Positions 15,067-23,399 of a stretch of DNA of 40,019 bases are shown here, piece after piece (position 1 is the first letter of the stretch; each line of letters starts with the position of its first letter). Origin of the DNA: Planctomycetales bacterium (GTDB lineage Bacteria; Planctomycetota; Phycisphaerae; SM23-33). The position numbers and the translations under genes are program-made. Location: positions 1 through 40,019 of the forward strand of contig JAUWNJ010000030.1 in the NCBI GenBank assembly GCA_030612725.1, in the 5' to 3' direction. The notes beneath the pieces are model-generated. The model was not told the origin of the DNA and did not search any database. It saw nothing but the letters and a program-made list of their open reading frames with translations.

Positions 15067-15771
15067 ATGGCAGACCCAGTTCGCAAAACTTTTATTGTTG
15101 ATTGTCCTGTATGCAAAGCAAAAGTCGCGGCTAACGAACACGGCTGCGTCAGGAGATCTGGCGGGATGGATAACGAAGGCGAATTGCACTACGGAATTAG
15201 CGTGTCCCTCGGTGTGTGCCCGAAGTGCCGATCAATACTTGTCGGAGAGTCGCAACAAATTGGGATCGAAAGTTTCGATTCCGAATTTGATGAATGGGCT
15301 GATGCAATCAGAGTCTACCCAGAGCCACCAAAGATATTCGCTAGTGAACGTATTCCGAAACTGGTCTCCGACTCCATTTCGGAGGCGGTCAAATCGTTGC
15401 AGGCAAACGCAAACGTCGCTGCCTGTGTAATGTTTGGACGAGCACTAGAAGCGATTTGTCGAGACCTGTTGGAACCCGCGCAGTCCGCCAACGCTGTCCC
15501 ACCGCCCGCCGCGCCCAAACGTCCGATAATGCTTGGAGAAGGAATCAGTATGCTGAAAGACAAAGGACTAATCGACCAACGGCTATTTGATTGGAGCCAA
15601 CAACTACACGCGTTTCGAAATATAGCGGCCCATCCCACGGACAGAACGATATCCCGCGAAGATGCAGACGATCTACGCAGTTTTGTCTATGCGATAATTG
15701 AGTACATATACGATCTCACTGACCGATACAACGAGTTCAAAGAGCGGCTGGCAAAGAAAAAGACGAAATAG
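15067..15771 (+). CDS. Zinc-ribbon DUF4145 (HEPN-like) protein
   Basis: 234 residues. The N-terminus carries a four-cysteine zinc-ribbon-like module (CPVC near 15, CPKC near 54). The C-terminal half is a DUF4145 helical domain: the segment AVKSLQANANVAACVMFGRALEAICRDLL, split by a Pro/Ala linker, then LIDQRLFDWSQQLHAFRNIAAHP. RNIAAH fits the R-x4-H motif of HEPN-type ribonucleases, to whose clan DUF4145 is assigned. DUF4145 proteins are often found near restriction and other defence genes; no such partner is present here beyond the RHH gene. AGGAG precedes the ATG by about 10 bases. Base composition is more AT-rich than the flanks, which suggests acquisition. Confidence 0.75.
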   Translation: MADPVRKTFIVDCPVCKAKVAANEHGCVRRSGGMDNEGELHYGISVSLGVCPKCRSILVGESQQIGIESFDSEFDEWADAIRVYPEPPKIFASERIPKLVSDSISEAVKSLQANANVAACVMFGRALEAICRDLLEPAQSANAVPPPAAPKRPIMLGEGISMLKDKGLIDQRLFDWSQQLHAFRNIAAHPTDRTISREDADDLRSFVYAIIEYIYDLTDRYNEFKERLAKKKTK

Positions 15772-15809
15772 GCGAACAATCACCTCCGCCTCCACCATAC
15801 GAGAAAATA

Positions 15810-15867
15810 GAAATTCCGTGTGCAGGAAACAGAACCTGCACACCCTACGGCTACGGCTGCGAATTTC
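15810..15867. terminator. Two-tier hairpin between convergent genes
   Basis: Inner stem GTGTGCAGG (15818-15826) with CCTGCACAC (15835-15843), eight-base loop; outer stem GAAATTC (15810-15816) with GAATTTC (15861-15867). It lies between the stops of the DUF4145 gene and the oxidoreductase gene. A T-run (CTACTTTTTT, 15868-15877) follows on the plus strand inside the oxidoreductase gene's last codons, so termination of the plus-strand transcript is likely. Confidence 0.6.
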
Positions 15868-15868
15868 T

Positions 15869-16906
15869 CTACTTTTTTACCTTCGTTATTTTCCCGCCGG
15901 ATTTGGCGGATTTGATTTCGGCCTCGACGATGGCGACGGCGTTGGCCGACTCGACTGGGGGGACACGGTCGGGTTTTGTTCCACCTGCGATGCAGCCAAT
16001 GAAATACTTCAGTTCCTCGGCGTAAGCGTTGGCGGTCGGAACTTGCGGGGTCTGTTTTCCACCGCCGGCAGGATAGACCGTCATCGCCGGCGACTGCCGG
16101 GAATCGAACTCCACGCTCGCCTTTTCAAACATGACCACCGCGCTCATACTGAATGGGAACTCCGGCGGAAAATCCCATCCGCCCTCGGCTACGACCATCG
16201 GTCCGCCATCATATTCATACTGCGCGACGATGTGCCCGATGCCGCCGTCTTCGTGTCTCACGCCGGTGGCGGACACCGCCGAGGGTGGCCCGAAGAGCCA
16301 CTGGAGCGTATCGACGTCATGGATGTGCAGGTCAATGGCCGCCAGTCCGCTCCGACCGGCCTGGAGCATCCACCCATCCGATGACCAGGTAGGATTCGGG
16401 CTGACCCGCCTGAGTACCGCACTGAGAACCTTTCCGTACTGTCCGGAGTCTATCATCTCTTTGATCATGACGTATTCAGGCCAGAAGCGCAGACAGTGTC
16501 CTATCATCAGCATTTTACCGGCCTTATCGGCTGCGGCGATCATCTTTCCGGCTTCGTCGTTCGTCAGGGCCATGGGCTTCTCGCAGAAGACGTGCTTACC
16601 GGCGGAAAGGGCCTTGATTGTCATCGGCGCGTGCAGGTACGTTGGAAGGCAGATGTCCACCATATCGATGTCCGGTTCGTCCAGCATCCGGTCGATATCG
16701 GTGAATGTCCTGATGCCGCTGAAGTCCATCTGATTGCCGGCGCCCGTGTCGATGTTGCCCCCGACGGCGTCGCTGCCGGGCGCCAGCCGCTCAGCGTGGG
16801 CGTCGCAAACGGCGACAACCTCGGCGGCGTCCACTTCGTCCCTGTAAGCGGCGAAATGCGTCCCGCCCATCATTCCAAGCCCGACAAGCCCAACTTTTAC
16901 TGCCAT
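15869..16906 (-). CDS. Gfo/Idh/MocA family oxidoreductase
   Basis: NAD(P)-dependent sugar or inositol dehydrogenase-like enzyme, 345 residues. Rossmann fold with GLVGLGMMGGTH (~6-17), DICLPTYLHAP (~83), and the family motif CEKPMALT (~107). The second domain has the LHIHDVDTLQWLFG segment (~195), which supplies the catalytic His/Asp pair. Substrate unknown. The start at 16906 is chosen for an AAGGGAT site 6 bases upstream; a longer frame from 16927 lacks a site. It lies 27 bases after the isomerase/epimerase gene, a common pairing in sugar catabolism in which one enzyme oxidises and the other isomerises. Confidence 0.9.
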   Translation of the reverse strand: MAVKVGLVGLGMMGGTHFAAYRDEVDAAEVVAVCDAHAERLAPGSDAVGGNIDTGAGNQMDFSGIRTFTDIDRMLDEPDIDMVDICLPTYLHAPMTIKALSAGKHVFCEKPMALTNDEAGKMIAAADKAGKMLMIGHCLRFWPEYVMIKEMIDSGQYGKVLSAVLRRVSPNPTWSSDGWMLQAGRSGLAAIDLHIHDVDTLQWLFGPPSAVSATGVRHEDGGIGHIVAQYEYDGGPMVVAEGGWDFPPEFPFSMSAVVMFEKASVEFDSRQSPAMTVYPAGGGKQTPQVPTANAYAEELKYFIGCIAGGTKPDRVPPVESANAVAIVEAEIKSAKSGGKITKVKK

Positions 16907-16933
16907 AGTATTATCCCTTTCATTCATTGGTGT

Positions 16934-17785
16934 TTATGGAAGAATTTTTTTCAATCGCCCGGCGGTTTTGCGGAGGAAGGCCATCTCGCTCTTGTCGTTC
17001 GTGCCGATGCCGACCTCTGCTGTAACCGGTCCGTTGTAGCCGAGGCTGGCCAGCATTTTCAGGCTCTCCGCCAGTGGGACGTCGCCGTCGCCGAGATTGC
17101 AAAAGCCATCGACGGTCCCGACTGCCCGCTTGAAATCTTTCACGTGCACGCGCTTGATCCTCCTGCCGAGGATTTTAATCCAGTGCTGCGGATAGCCTGA
17201 GTTCCAGATGTTGCCCACGTCGAAGTAGGACGCCACGCGCGGATTTCCGACGTCCTTGAGGAATTGCCTGAACTCCAGCGGGCTTGTGAGGAACTTGTTC
17301 CAGACGTTCTCAAGGCAGGCATAGACGCCGAGTTTGGCGGCGGTTCGCCCGACAGCCTTGCAGAATGTCAGCGCCCGCTTGTAGCAGTCGTCGTAGGGCA
17401 CGACGTCCGCATCGGGAAGAAAGAACACATCGACGTGCCCGGGAAGCACGAGCAGGTGCTTTGCGCCGAGGTCGGCGGTAACGCGCAGGCACTTTTCTGT
17501 CGTGGCCAACGCCTTGTCGCGCACGCGTTTGAAGGCGGAGGCCGGGTTGGTCTCCCAAAGAAGCCCGCTGGCGACCGATCCGATTTTTATTCCGATTTGA
17601 TTGGCTTCGTCGGCGATCTGTTTGCATTTTTTGGTTGAGGTGTTCGGAGTCAGGTCGCCCGTCGGACTTACACAAAGTTCGATACCGTCGAAACTGGCCT
17701 TCTTCGCCAGCCCCATCGCCTCGGAAACGCTGCGCTTCCCGCTCATACCGTCCTTGAATGCCCAATAACTGATCTGTGCATACAT
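16934..17785 (-). CDS. Sugar phosphate isomerase/epimerase (xylose isomerase-like TIM barrel)
   Basis: 283 residues of the AP-endonuclease-2/IolE-like family. Strand ends carry the expected metal ligands: FDGIELCVSP (~35), a Glu in YACLENVWNKF (~157), ASYFDVGN (~190), IKRVHVKDF (~215) and GPVTAEVG (~260). Family members isomerise or epimerise sugars, inosose or hydroxypyruvate; the exact substrate is not visible. GGAG lies 8 bases before the ATG. It is the first gene of a two-gene operon with the Gfo/Idh/MocA enzyme. Confidence 0.88.
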   Translation of the reverse strand: MYAQISYWAFKDGMSGKRSVSEAMGLAKKASFDGIELCVSPTGDLTPNTSTKKCKQIADEANQIGIKIGSVASGLLWETNPASAFKRVRDKALATTEKCLRVTADLGAKHLLVLPGHVDVFFLPDADVVPYDDCYKRALTFCKAVGRTAAKLGVYACLENVWNKFLTSPLEFRQFLKDVGNPRVASYFDVGNIWNSGYPQHWIKILGRRIKRVHVKDFKRAVGTVDGFCNLGDGDVPLAESLKMLASLGYNGPVTAEVGIGTNDKSEMAFLRKTAGRLKKILP

Positions 17786-18163
17786 TTTTAGTCTCCTGTA
17801 TGAAACCGGTTACTCTATCAATGGTGGTGATAGTAAGGATTGCACAGCCTCTTTGCAAACCATTACTCTGGGTGGGTAGCGTAAAGTATTGGGTGTAAGG
17901 GGGCGGAGCACTTAATTAGTCGCGTGAGTGGCATTTTTTTCTGGCAGACTGTAAAGAATCTAATAACCGGAAGTTACGGAGCAATATGGCAGGGTTTATT
18001 GCGGAATGCGGATCGTGGATTGCCCTGAGCCTGTCGAAGGGCAATCCGCAATCCGCAATCCGAAATTGGCACAAAACAGGTCTAAACGCCTCAAAAATCA
18101 TGTTGCCATACAGTGCCAGAAAATCAGGTCGCTCACTTAGTCGCACACCAATCATAATTGGGA
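17786..18163. other. Gene-free stretch upstream of the secretion locus
   Basis: No convincing gene. The left part should hold the promoter of the minus-strand isomerase operon, but no clear -35/-10 pair was found. The middle (18001-18066) holds a hairpin and heptamer repeat. A small minus-strand frame of 86 codons (18176 to 17916) has an AAGGA site, but half of it is repeat DNA and it overlaps the plus-strand promoter, so it is not called as a gene. Confidence 0.5.
18001..18066. repeat. Hairpin with CCTGTCGAAGG core plus AATCCGC heptamers
   Basis: GATTGCCCT (18018-18026) pairs with AGGGCAATC (18038-18046) around the CTGAGCCTGTCGA motif that is common as an intergenic palindrome in many genomes. 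AATCCGC is then repeated (18043-18064). The same heptamer family is found inside prepilin genes at 25765-25787, 27107-27140, 27936-28000 and 28833-28879. Confidence 0.75.
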
Positions 18164-18193
18164 TTGACGTTTTCATAGTCAGGTCCTTATAAT
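18164..18193 (+). promoter_or_regulatory. Strong sigma70-like promoter of the secretion/pilus locus
   Basis: TTGACG (18164-18169), 18-base spacer, perfect TATAAT (18188-18193). Predicted start near 18200. The first plus-strand gene downstream is the GspE ATPase at 18410. A second extended -10 (TGATATACT, 18278-18286) could serve as an additional start. Confidence 0.6.
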
Positions 18194-18199
18194 AAAGGT

Positions 18200-18409
18200 A
18201 TGAGGAGACTTACCTGAGGTTTTACCGTAATAAAGCAACCGTCCTCATTTATTCCATTATCCCGCTTTAGGTAAGTCTGATATACTTGCGTTTCGTCGGA
18301 AGCCTCATAGCGGCCGACGTTGGTATAGTCAAAGCCTCCGATAAAGTGAGTGTGAATCGGTGTGTGGTTTTGGCGCAAAAGCCCATTCAGGCGTAGCACG
18401 GGAGAAGTT
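18200..18409 (+). promoter_or_regulatory. Long structured 5' leader of the secretion locus
   Basis: About 210 bases without a gene between promoter and first ATG. AGACTTACCT (18206-18215) is complementary to AGGTAAGTCT (18269-18278), and the pairing extends inward with G-U pairs to about 15. A second stem is CGTCGG with CCGACG (about 18294-18319), a third CCGAT with ATCGG (about 18338-18360), and GGC/GCC close a small hairpin near the ribosome site. Multiple stems suggest a regulatory leader. I could not match it to a c-di-GMP, cobalamin or other known riboswitch consensus. Confidence 0.4.
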
Positions 18410-20107
18410 ATGGCCAGGAAGAAAAAGCGGCTTGGCGAGATACTTATTGAATGGGGGGTTATAACATCTGCGGGCGCGGATGAGGCGATTGCACACGCTC
18501 TCCATGAAAGATTGCGGATCGGCGAGTCGCTGGTGTCGCTTGGTCTGGCCGACGAGGAGGACGTAACCAAGGCCTTGGCGACGCAGTTTGACATGGAGTA
18601 CGTTGATCTTGAGCGTCAGAAGATAGTTCCTAATCTTCTGGAGGCAATTCCGCCGGACATTATTCGCCGGCATCTTATTCTTCCGATAAAACGTGAGGGT
18701 AATCGTCTCAAAGTTATTATTACCGACCCGCTTGACCTTGAAACGCTGGATATGCTCCGGTTCAGGATGAATGCGGAGATTGATTGCGCCCTTGCTTCGA
18801 GGACCAAGCTTCGGGATTTTATCGAACGATTCGTCGGATCGGACGTGAGTATTGATGAGACGCTCCATCAGTTAGAGGATAACACGACGTCGAATGTTGA
18901 ATCCGATGTGGACGTGGAAACCGAGGGCGCACCGGTAATTCGCCTGGTAACGATGCTGATAACCGAGGCTGTGAATCTGCGCGCCAGCGATATTCACATC
19001 GAGCCGATGTCCAACCGTATCCGTGTGCGATATCGGATCGACGGCGTCTGCCGAGAGAGGGACAACATACCCAAACGGATGCAGGGGCCGGTGATTAACC
19101 GTCTCAAAATCATGTCCGGAGTTGACCTCACCGAGAAGCGCCTTCCGACCGACGGTCGAATTACAATGATTATCGGCGGGTCGGATATTGATTTTCGCGT
19201 CAGTTTCATTCCGGGGTATCACGGTGAAAGCTGCGTATTGCGTATTCTCAGGCCTGAAAGCGCGCGTATGGGAATCGAGGCGTTGGGTTTCGAGGAGGAT
19301 GACGCGGCGCGATTTCATCGTATCATCAAGCGCCCCAATGGGATATTCCTCGTTACGGGTCCGACAGGTTCGGGTAAGACAACCACGCTGTATGCGGCAT
19401 TGAACGAGTTGAACCGTCCCGACCGAAAGATTATCACGGCAGAAGATCCTATCGAATATAACTTTACGGGGATTAATCAGTGCCAGGTCAACGAGACGAC
19501 CGGTTTGACGTTCTCCAGGATACTTCGTGCTATGTTGAGGCAGGCTCCCAATATCATTCTTGTTGGTGAAATTCGCGACCTGGAGGTTGCTGAGGTCGCA
19601 ATTCAGGCCGCTCTTACAGGACACCTGGTTTTCAGTACACTTCATACCAACGATGCACCCAGCGCATTGACCCGTCTTATTGACATCGGCGTGAAACCGT
19701 TCCTGGCGGCCAGTTCTATCCAGGCGGTAATGGCCCAGCGACTGGTCCGCGTAATATGCGAGGAATGCAGGGAAATCGACCCGAGTCCGGATATGAAACT
19801 TCTTCAGGTGCTCGGTTTCAGCGACGAGGAGTTGCACAATGCAACTGTTTATCGTGGAGCGGGTTGCGCTGCGTGCGGGGGAAGCGGATATCGAGGAAGG
19901 CTTGCTATTTTTGAACTGATGGAGATGAATAACGCCTTGGCTGAAATGGCGATAAAACGCGCCCCGTTGAGCGAAATGAGGCGAGAGGCCCGAGCATCGG
20001 GAATGAGGTCCCTCCTGGAGGATGGGCGGAGGAAGATATCCAAGGGAATAACCACGCCGGAAGAACTGATCAGGATTACACAAGTTTCGGAATTGGCAGT
20101 GGACTGA
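18410..20107 (+). CDS. gspE: GspE/PilB-family assembly ATPase (first copy)
   Basis: 565-residue hexameric ATPase that drives pseudopilus or pilus assembly from the cytoplasmic face. N-terminal MshEN/T2SSE-N domain: RLGEILIEWGVIT, then RIGESLVSLGLADEEDVTKALATQ, resembling the motif that binds c-di-GMP in MshE-type ATPases. Core motifs: ASDIHIEP (~190), Walker A GPTGSGKTTT (~317), Asp box EDPIEY, Walker B ILVGEIRD (~383), His box GHLVFSTLHTNDAPSA. The zinc knuckle CEEC...CAAC (~465-500) is complete, as in GspE/PilB and unlike PilT. ATG 18410 has GGAG 5 bases upstream; the longer frame adds an unrelated leader. Head of the locus. Confidence 0.93.
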   Translation: MARKKKRLGEILIEWGVITSAGADEAIAHALHERLRIGESLVSLGLADEEDVTKALATQFDMEYVDLERQKIVPNLLEAIPPDIIRRHLILPIKREGNRLKVIITDPLDLETLDMLRFRMNAEIDCALASRTKLRDFIERFVGSDVSIDETLHQLEDNTTSNVESDVDVETEGAPVIRLVTMLITEAVNLRASDIHIEPMSNRIRVRYRIDGVCRERDNIPKRMQGPVINRLKIMSGVDLTEKRLPTDGRITMIIGGSDIDFRVSFIPGYHGESCVLRILRPESARMGIEALGFEEDDAARFHRIIKRPNGIFLVTGPTGSGKTTTLYAALNELNRPDRKIITAEDPIEYNFTGINQCQVNETTGLTFSRILRAMLRQAPNIILVGEIRDLEVAEVAIQAALTGHLVFSTLHTNDAPSALTRLIDIGVKPFLAASSIQAVMAQRLVRVICEECREIDPSPDMKLLQVLGFSDEELHNATVYRGAGCAACGGSGYRGRLAIFELMEMNNALAEMAIKRAPLSEMRREARASGMRSLLEDGRRKISKGITTPEELIRITQVSELAVD

Positions 20108-20244
20108 GTGGTTATATATATGGATGTAACTTCTTTATTTACAACGAGAAACCGAAATTGTGCGAAATTGTCGCCTTTTTATGGGCACTGTGAGGTCCGT
20201 AGAGGCGAATAATTCAGTGCAGAAGGTCAGGAAAAGGAAAACTC

Positions 20245-21384
20245 ATGGCTACCTTGCATATTGACCGACTTTTAGAGACTTGTATCAAACGCGGTGCCAG
20301 CGACTTGCACTTGCATGTAGGGCGTGCTCCGACTCTTCGTCTTCATGGTCGTCTTCGTTCGCTTGAAACGAAGGTTCTGGAACCGGCCGATACCGTAGCG
20401 TTGATGAAGGCAATTACTCCCGAACGCGCCCAGCAGGAACTTCAGGAAGAGGGCGGGACAGATTTCGGTTTTGCCTTTGGTGATGAAGGGAGGTTCCGCG
20501 TCAGCGTTTTTCACCAGCGTGGAAATATCTCACTGGCCTTGCGGCTTATTCCCAGCAAGTTGTTCACCTTCGATGAGATAGGATTACCATCAATCGTCAA
20601 GAGTCTTTGTCGTCGTCCCAGGGGTCTTTTCCTTGTTACGGGTCCGACCGGATCGGGCAAAACCACCACGATGGCGACGATGATTGACTATATCAACCGT
20701 AATTTCGACAAGCACATAGTTACCGTTGAGGACCCGATTGAGTATTACCATTCGCACAAGAAGTCGATGATCAACCAGCGTGAGGTTGGTGTGGACGTAC
20801 CGAGTTTTTCCGAGGCATTGAGGCGTGTGTTGCGTCAGGACCCTGACGTGATCCTGGTCGGCGAGTTGCGTGACCTGGAGACGATGGAAGCGGCGATTCG
20901 TGCAGCCGAGACCGGGCACCTTGTCTTCGGGACGTTGCATACCACCAGTGCGCAGGGGACTGTAACTCGAATTTCCGAGCAGTTCCCCGTCAATCAGCAG
21001 AACCAGATCAGGATACAGTTGGCTTCTACGCTCATTGCCGTTCTTTGCCAAACGCTGATACCACGTGAGGACGTTCGCGGGCGAGTGGCTGCTTATGAGT
21101 TCATGGTTGTTACCGGTGCGGTATCCAACCTGATCCGCGAGAACAAGGTTTTCCGTATTCCTTCTACCATTCAGACGGGTAAAAAATTCGGGATGCAGTT
21201 ACTGGATGAGCACTTGTTCCGCCTGGTTTGTAAAGGAACAATTTCCGCCGAAAATGCTGTGGAACAGGCACAGAGCCCGGGACAGTTGCAGGACAAGATC
21301 GAGGGCTTCCAGAAGGGTCAAATTGCCAGACCTGAAGAGCCTGTCGATCCCGGCGCACAGGAAGATGCCGTTTTCAGGAGTTAG
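20245..21384 (+). CDS. pilT: PilT-family retraction ATPase
   Basis: 379 residues, slightly longer than typical PilT (~345-370). The compact N-terminal PAS-like domain (LLETCIKRGASDLHLHVGRAPTLRLHG) and the absence of the long MshEN domain and zinc knuckle set it apart from its GspE-type neighbours. Walker A GPTGSGKTTTMA (~133), Asp box VEDPIEYYH, Walker B DVILVGELRD (~202), His box GHLVFGTLHTTSAQGT. The AIRAAETGHLVFGTLHT segment is the PilT form. It should power pilus disassembly; its presence between two assembly ATPases argues for a dynamic pilus-like fibre rather than a plain type II secretion system. AAGGA before the ATG; 3-base gap to the next gene. Confidence 0.93.
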   Translation: MATLHIDRLLETCIKRGASDLHLHVGRAPTLRLHGRLRSLETKVLEPADTVALMKAITPERAQQELQEEGGTDFGFAFGDEGRFRVSVFHQRGNISLALRLIPSKLFTFDEIGLPSIVKSLCRRPRGLFLVTGPTGSGKTTTMATMIDYINRNFDKHIVTVEDPIEYYHSHKKSMINQREVGVDVPSFSEALRRVLRQDPDVILVGELRDLETMEAAIRAAETGHLVFGTLHTTSAQGTVTRISEQFPVNQQNQIRIQLASTLIAVLCQTLIPREDVRGRVAAYEFMVVTGAVSNLIRENKVFRIPSTIQTGKKFGMQLLDEHLFRLVCKGTISAENAVEQAQSPGQLQDKIEGFQKGQIARPEEPVDPGAQEDAVFRS

Positions 21385-21387
21385 CCA

Positions 21388-23148
21388 ATGGTCACGGAAA
21401 CGATACAACAGGATGTGAACGTTGCCGAACTTCAAGGCCGGCCTATAGGCAGGGTCATGGTGAAGATGGGCAAACTGACCCGCGAGCAGGTACACGAGGC
21501 GCTGGGTATCCAAAAAGAAAAGGGCGGGCCCATCGGTCAGATAATGATCGACATGGGTTACATTGTCCCAACCACTCTGGTTCTTGCTTTGGCTTTCCAG
21601 GCTGGGATGGAGTATGTGGACCTGGAAAAAGTCGATGTTCCCGACGATGTTATCAAGATGGTTTCCGCCCAGATGGCCAATGCCTATAAATTGATCCCTC
21701 TGGAGTACGACGATGCGGATAAGCGATTGACGGTGGCATTGGGTTCTGCGGATAATTTCCACGCTACCGACGACATGCGAACGCTGATGGGTATTGACGT
21801 CGTAGCCAAGATTACCGCCCCGGAGATGCTGGAGCGGGCATTGCACAAGTATTACGACGTCGAGCCTGAGTCCATCGGAGAATTAATCAACGAAATTGCC
21901 GGCGATGAGCAATTGACCGCGCTGGAGAATCGCGGAGAAAGCATCGACCTGGAGACCATCAGGGAAGCAGCCGATTCCAATCCCATTCGACGATTGGTCA
22001 ACATGGTGCTGCTCCAGGCGATACGCGACCGCGCCAGCGACATCCACTTCGAACCGTTCGAGAACGAGTTCAAGATTCGCTATCGTATCGACGGGTTGTT
22101 GTATGAGATGGTCCCTCCGCCCAAGTCGATTGCATTGGCAATCGCCAGTAGAATCAAAGTAATGGCCGATCTTGACATCGCCGAACGCCGCCTTCCTCAG
22201 GACGGACGAATCGAACTTGTCGTCAACGGTCAACCGGTGGATTTGCGTATCAGCGTGCTCCCGACAATGTTCGGCGAGAGCGTCGTGATGCGTGTACTGG
22301 ACCGAAGCCAGGTCAGTCTCGACCTGGAACAGGTAGGTTTCCGCGAGGACGACCTGCGGGTTTTCCGTCAATTGATAAACCGCCCCAACGGAATATGCGT
22401 CGTTACGGGTCCGACCGGTTCGGGTAAGACCACTACGCTGTACTCGGGTCTGAACGAGTTGAACGATGTCGCGGTCAAGATACTCACCACCGAAGACCCC
22501 GTCGAATATGACATTGACGGGCTGATTCAGGTGCAGATAAACGACGCTATCGGTTTGACTTTCGGGCGGTGTTTGAGGTCTTTTCTCCGACAGGACCCTG
22601 ACATTATCCTGGTCGGCGAAATCCGCGACCTCGAAACGGGCGAGATAGCGATACAGGCGTCATTGACCGGTCATATGGTCTTTTCGACGTTGCACACCAA
22701 CGACGCACCGTCTTCCATTGCTCGTCTTCTGGATTTGGGTCTGGAGCCTTATCTGATTACAGCGACGCTGGAGGGAATAGTAGGTCAGCGTCTGGTGCGT
22801 CGTATCTGTCCGAGGTGCAGGGAGGAATTCACACCTACTGAAGAGATGCTCATGGAACTGCAACTTCGTCCGGAAAACGTGGTTGGAAAGACGTTCTTCC
22901 GGGGTAACGGATGCGATTACTGTCGTGGGACCGGTTACAGCGGGCGAACGGCCATTTTTGAGATTATGTTGCTGGATGACAATATCCGCGGGTTGATTAC
23001 CAGTCGCGCCAGTACCAATGCGCTTCGTGAAGCCGCCCGTCGCCGTGGTATGCGGACGCTGCGCGAAAGCGGATTACTGTTGATATATGATGGGGTTACA
23101 ACGATCGAAGAGGTCGTTTCCCAGACGATCTATGAGGAAATGGAATAA
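21388..23148 (+). CDS. gspE: GspE/PilB-family assembly ATPase (second copy)
   Basis: 586 residues. Two MshEN-like repeats at the N-terminus (PIGRVMVKMGKLTREQVHEAL; PIGQIMIDMGYIVPTTLVLALAFQ), then ASDIHFEPF (~225), Walker A GPTGSGKTTTLY (~341), EDPVEYDIDG, Walker B IILVGEIRD (~410), GHMVFSTLHTNDAP, and a complete zinc knuckle CPRC...CDYC (~475-515). In its MshEN repeats the RLG of the first paralogue is replaced by PIG, so any nucleotide sensing may differ. PilB and GspE cannot be told apart by eye. It starts 3 bases after the pilT stop with CAGGAG upstream, so translation is probably coupled. Confidence 0.93.
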   Translation: MVTETIQQDVNVAELQGRPIGRVMVKMGKLTREQVHEALGIQKEKGGPIGQIMIDMGYIVPTTLVLALAFQAGMEYVDLEKVDVPDDVIKMVSAQMANAYKLIPLEYDDADKRLTVALGSADNFHATDDMRTLMGIDVVAKITAPEMLERALHKYYDVEPESIGELINEIAGDEQLTALENRGESIDLETIREAADSNPIRRLVNMVLLQAIRDRASDIHFEPFENEFKIRYRIDGLLYEMVPPPKSIALAIASRIKVMADLDIAERRLPQDGRIELVVNGQPVDLRISVLPTMFGESVVMRVLDRSQVSLDLEQVGFREDDLRVFRQLINRPNGICVVTGPTGSGKTTTLYSGLNELNDVAVKILTTEDPVEYDIDGLIQVQINDAIGLTFGRCLRSFLRQDPDIILVGEIRDLETGEIAIQASLTGHMVFSTLHTNDAPSSIARLLDLGLEPYLITATLEGIVGQRLVRRICPRCREEFTPTEEMLMELQLRPENVVGKTFFRGNGCDYCRGTGYSGRTAIFEIMLLDDNIRGLITSRASTNALREAARRRGMRTLRESGLLLIYDGVTTIEEVVSQTIYEEME

Positions 23149-23156
23149 GGAATTAT

Positions 23157-23333
23157 TTCAAAATCCGAAATGCGAATATCGAAATACGAAACAATATCAA
23201 ATGACTAAAATCCGAATTATCAAAACGCTTTACGATACTCGGTTAAATTTCGAGATAACTGTTTGGGACATTCGGATTTCGAGTTTTGAATTTGTTTCGG
23301 ATTTTGGATTTCGAGATTCGGATTTGAGCAAGT
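23157..23333. repeat. AT-rich imperfect inverted repeat, TCCGAAAT / ATTTCGGA family
   Basis: Left half has runs like AAATCCGAAATGCG and CGAAATACGAAAC; right half has GACATTCGGATTTCGAG and GATTTCGAGATTCGG. The halves are roughly complementary. It lies in the 251-base gap between the second ATPase gene and gspF. Similar composition recurs at 29805-29948. Confidence 0.7.
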
Positions 23334-23399
23334 AAATCGCACTTTAGTGTATGTGACTGTTTTAAACCAGTGTTTTGGGACAGTACAAGGATATAAACA

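Noticed and set aside
18041-18064. CRISPR array from regularly repeated AATCCGC units
   Set aside because: The units are 7 bp with no spacers, and the same pattern occurs inside coding leaders; no cas genes are present.
17916-18176. 86-codon minus-strand frame with an AAGGA site
   Set aside because: More than half of it is the hairpin/heptamer repeat, it overlaps the strong plus-strand promoter, and it shows no recognisable domain. The first ~38 codons could be a remnant, but support is too weak to call a gene.
18300-18400. c-di-GMP-I (GEMM) riboswitch
   Set aside because: CAAAGCCTCCG resembles part of the GEMM consensus, but the tetraloop receptor, the GACGCAAAGCC context and the second stem do not line up.
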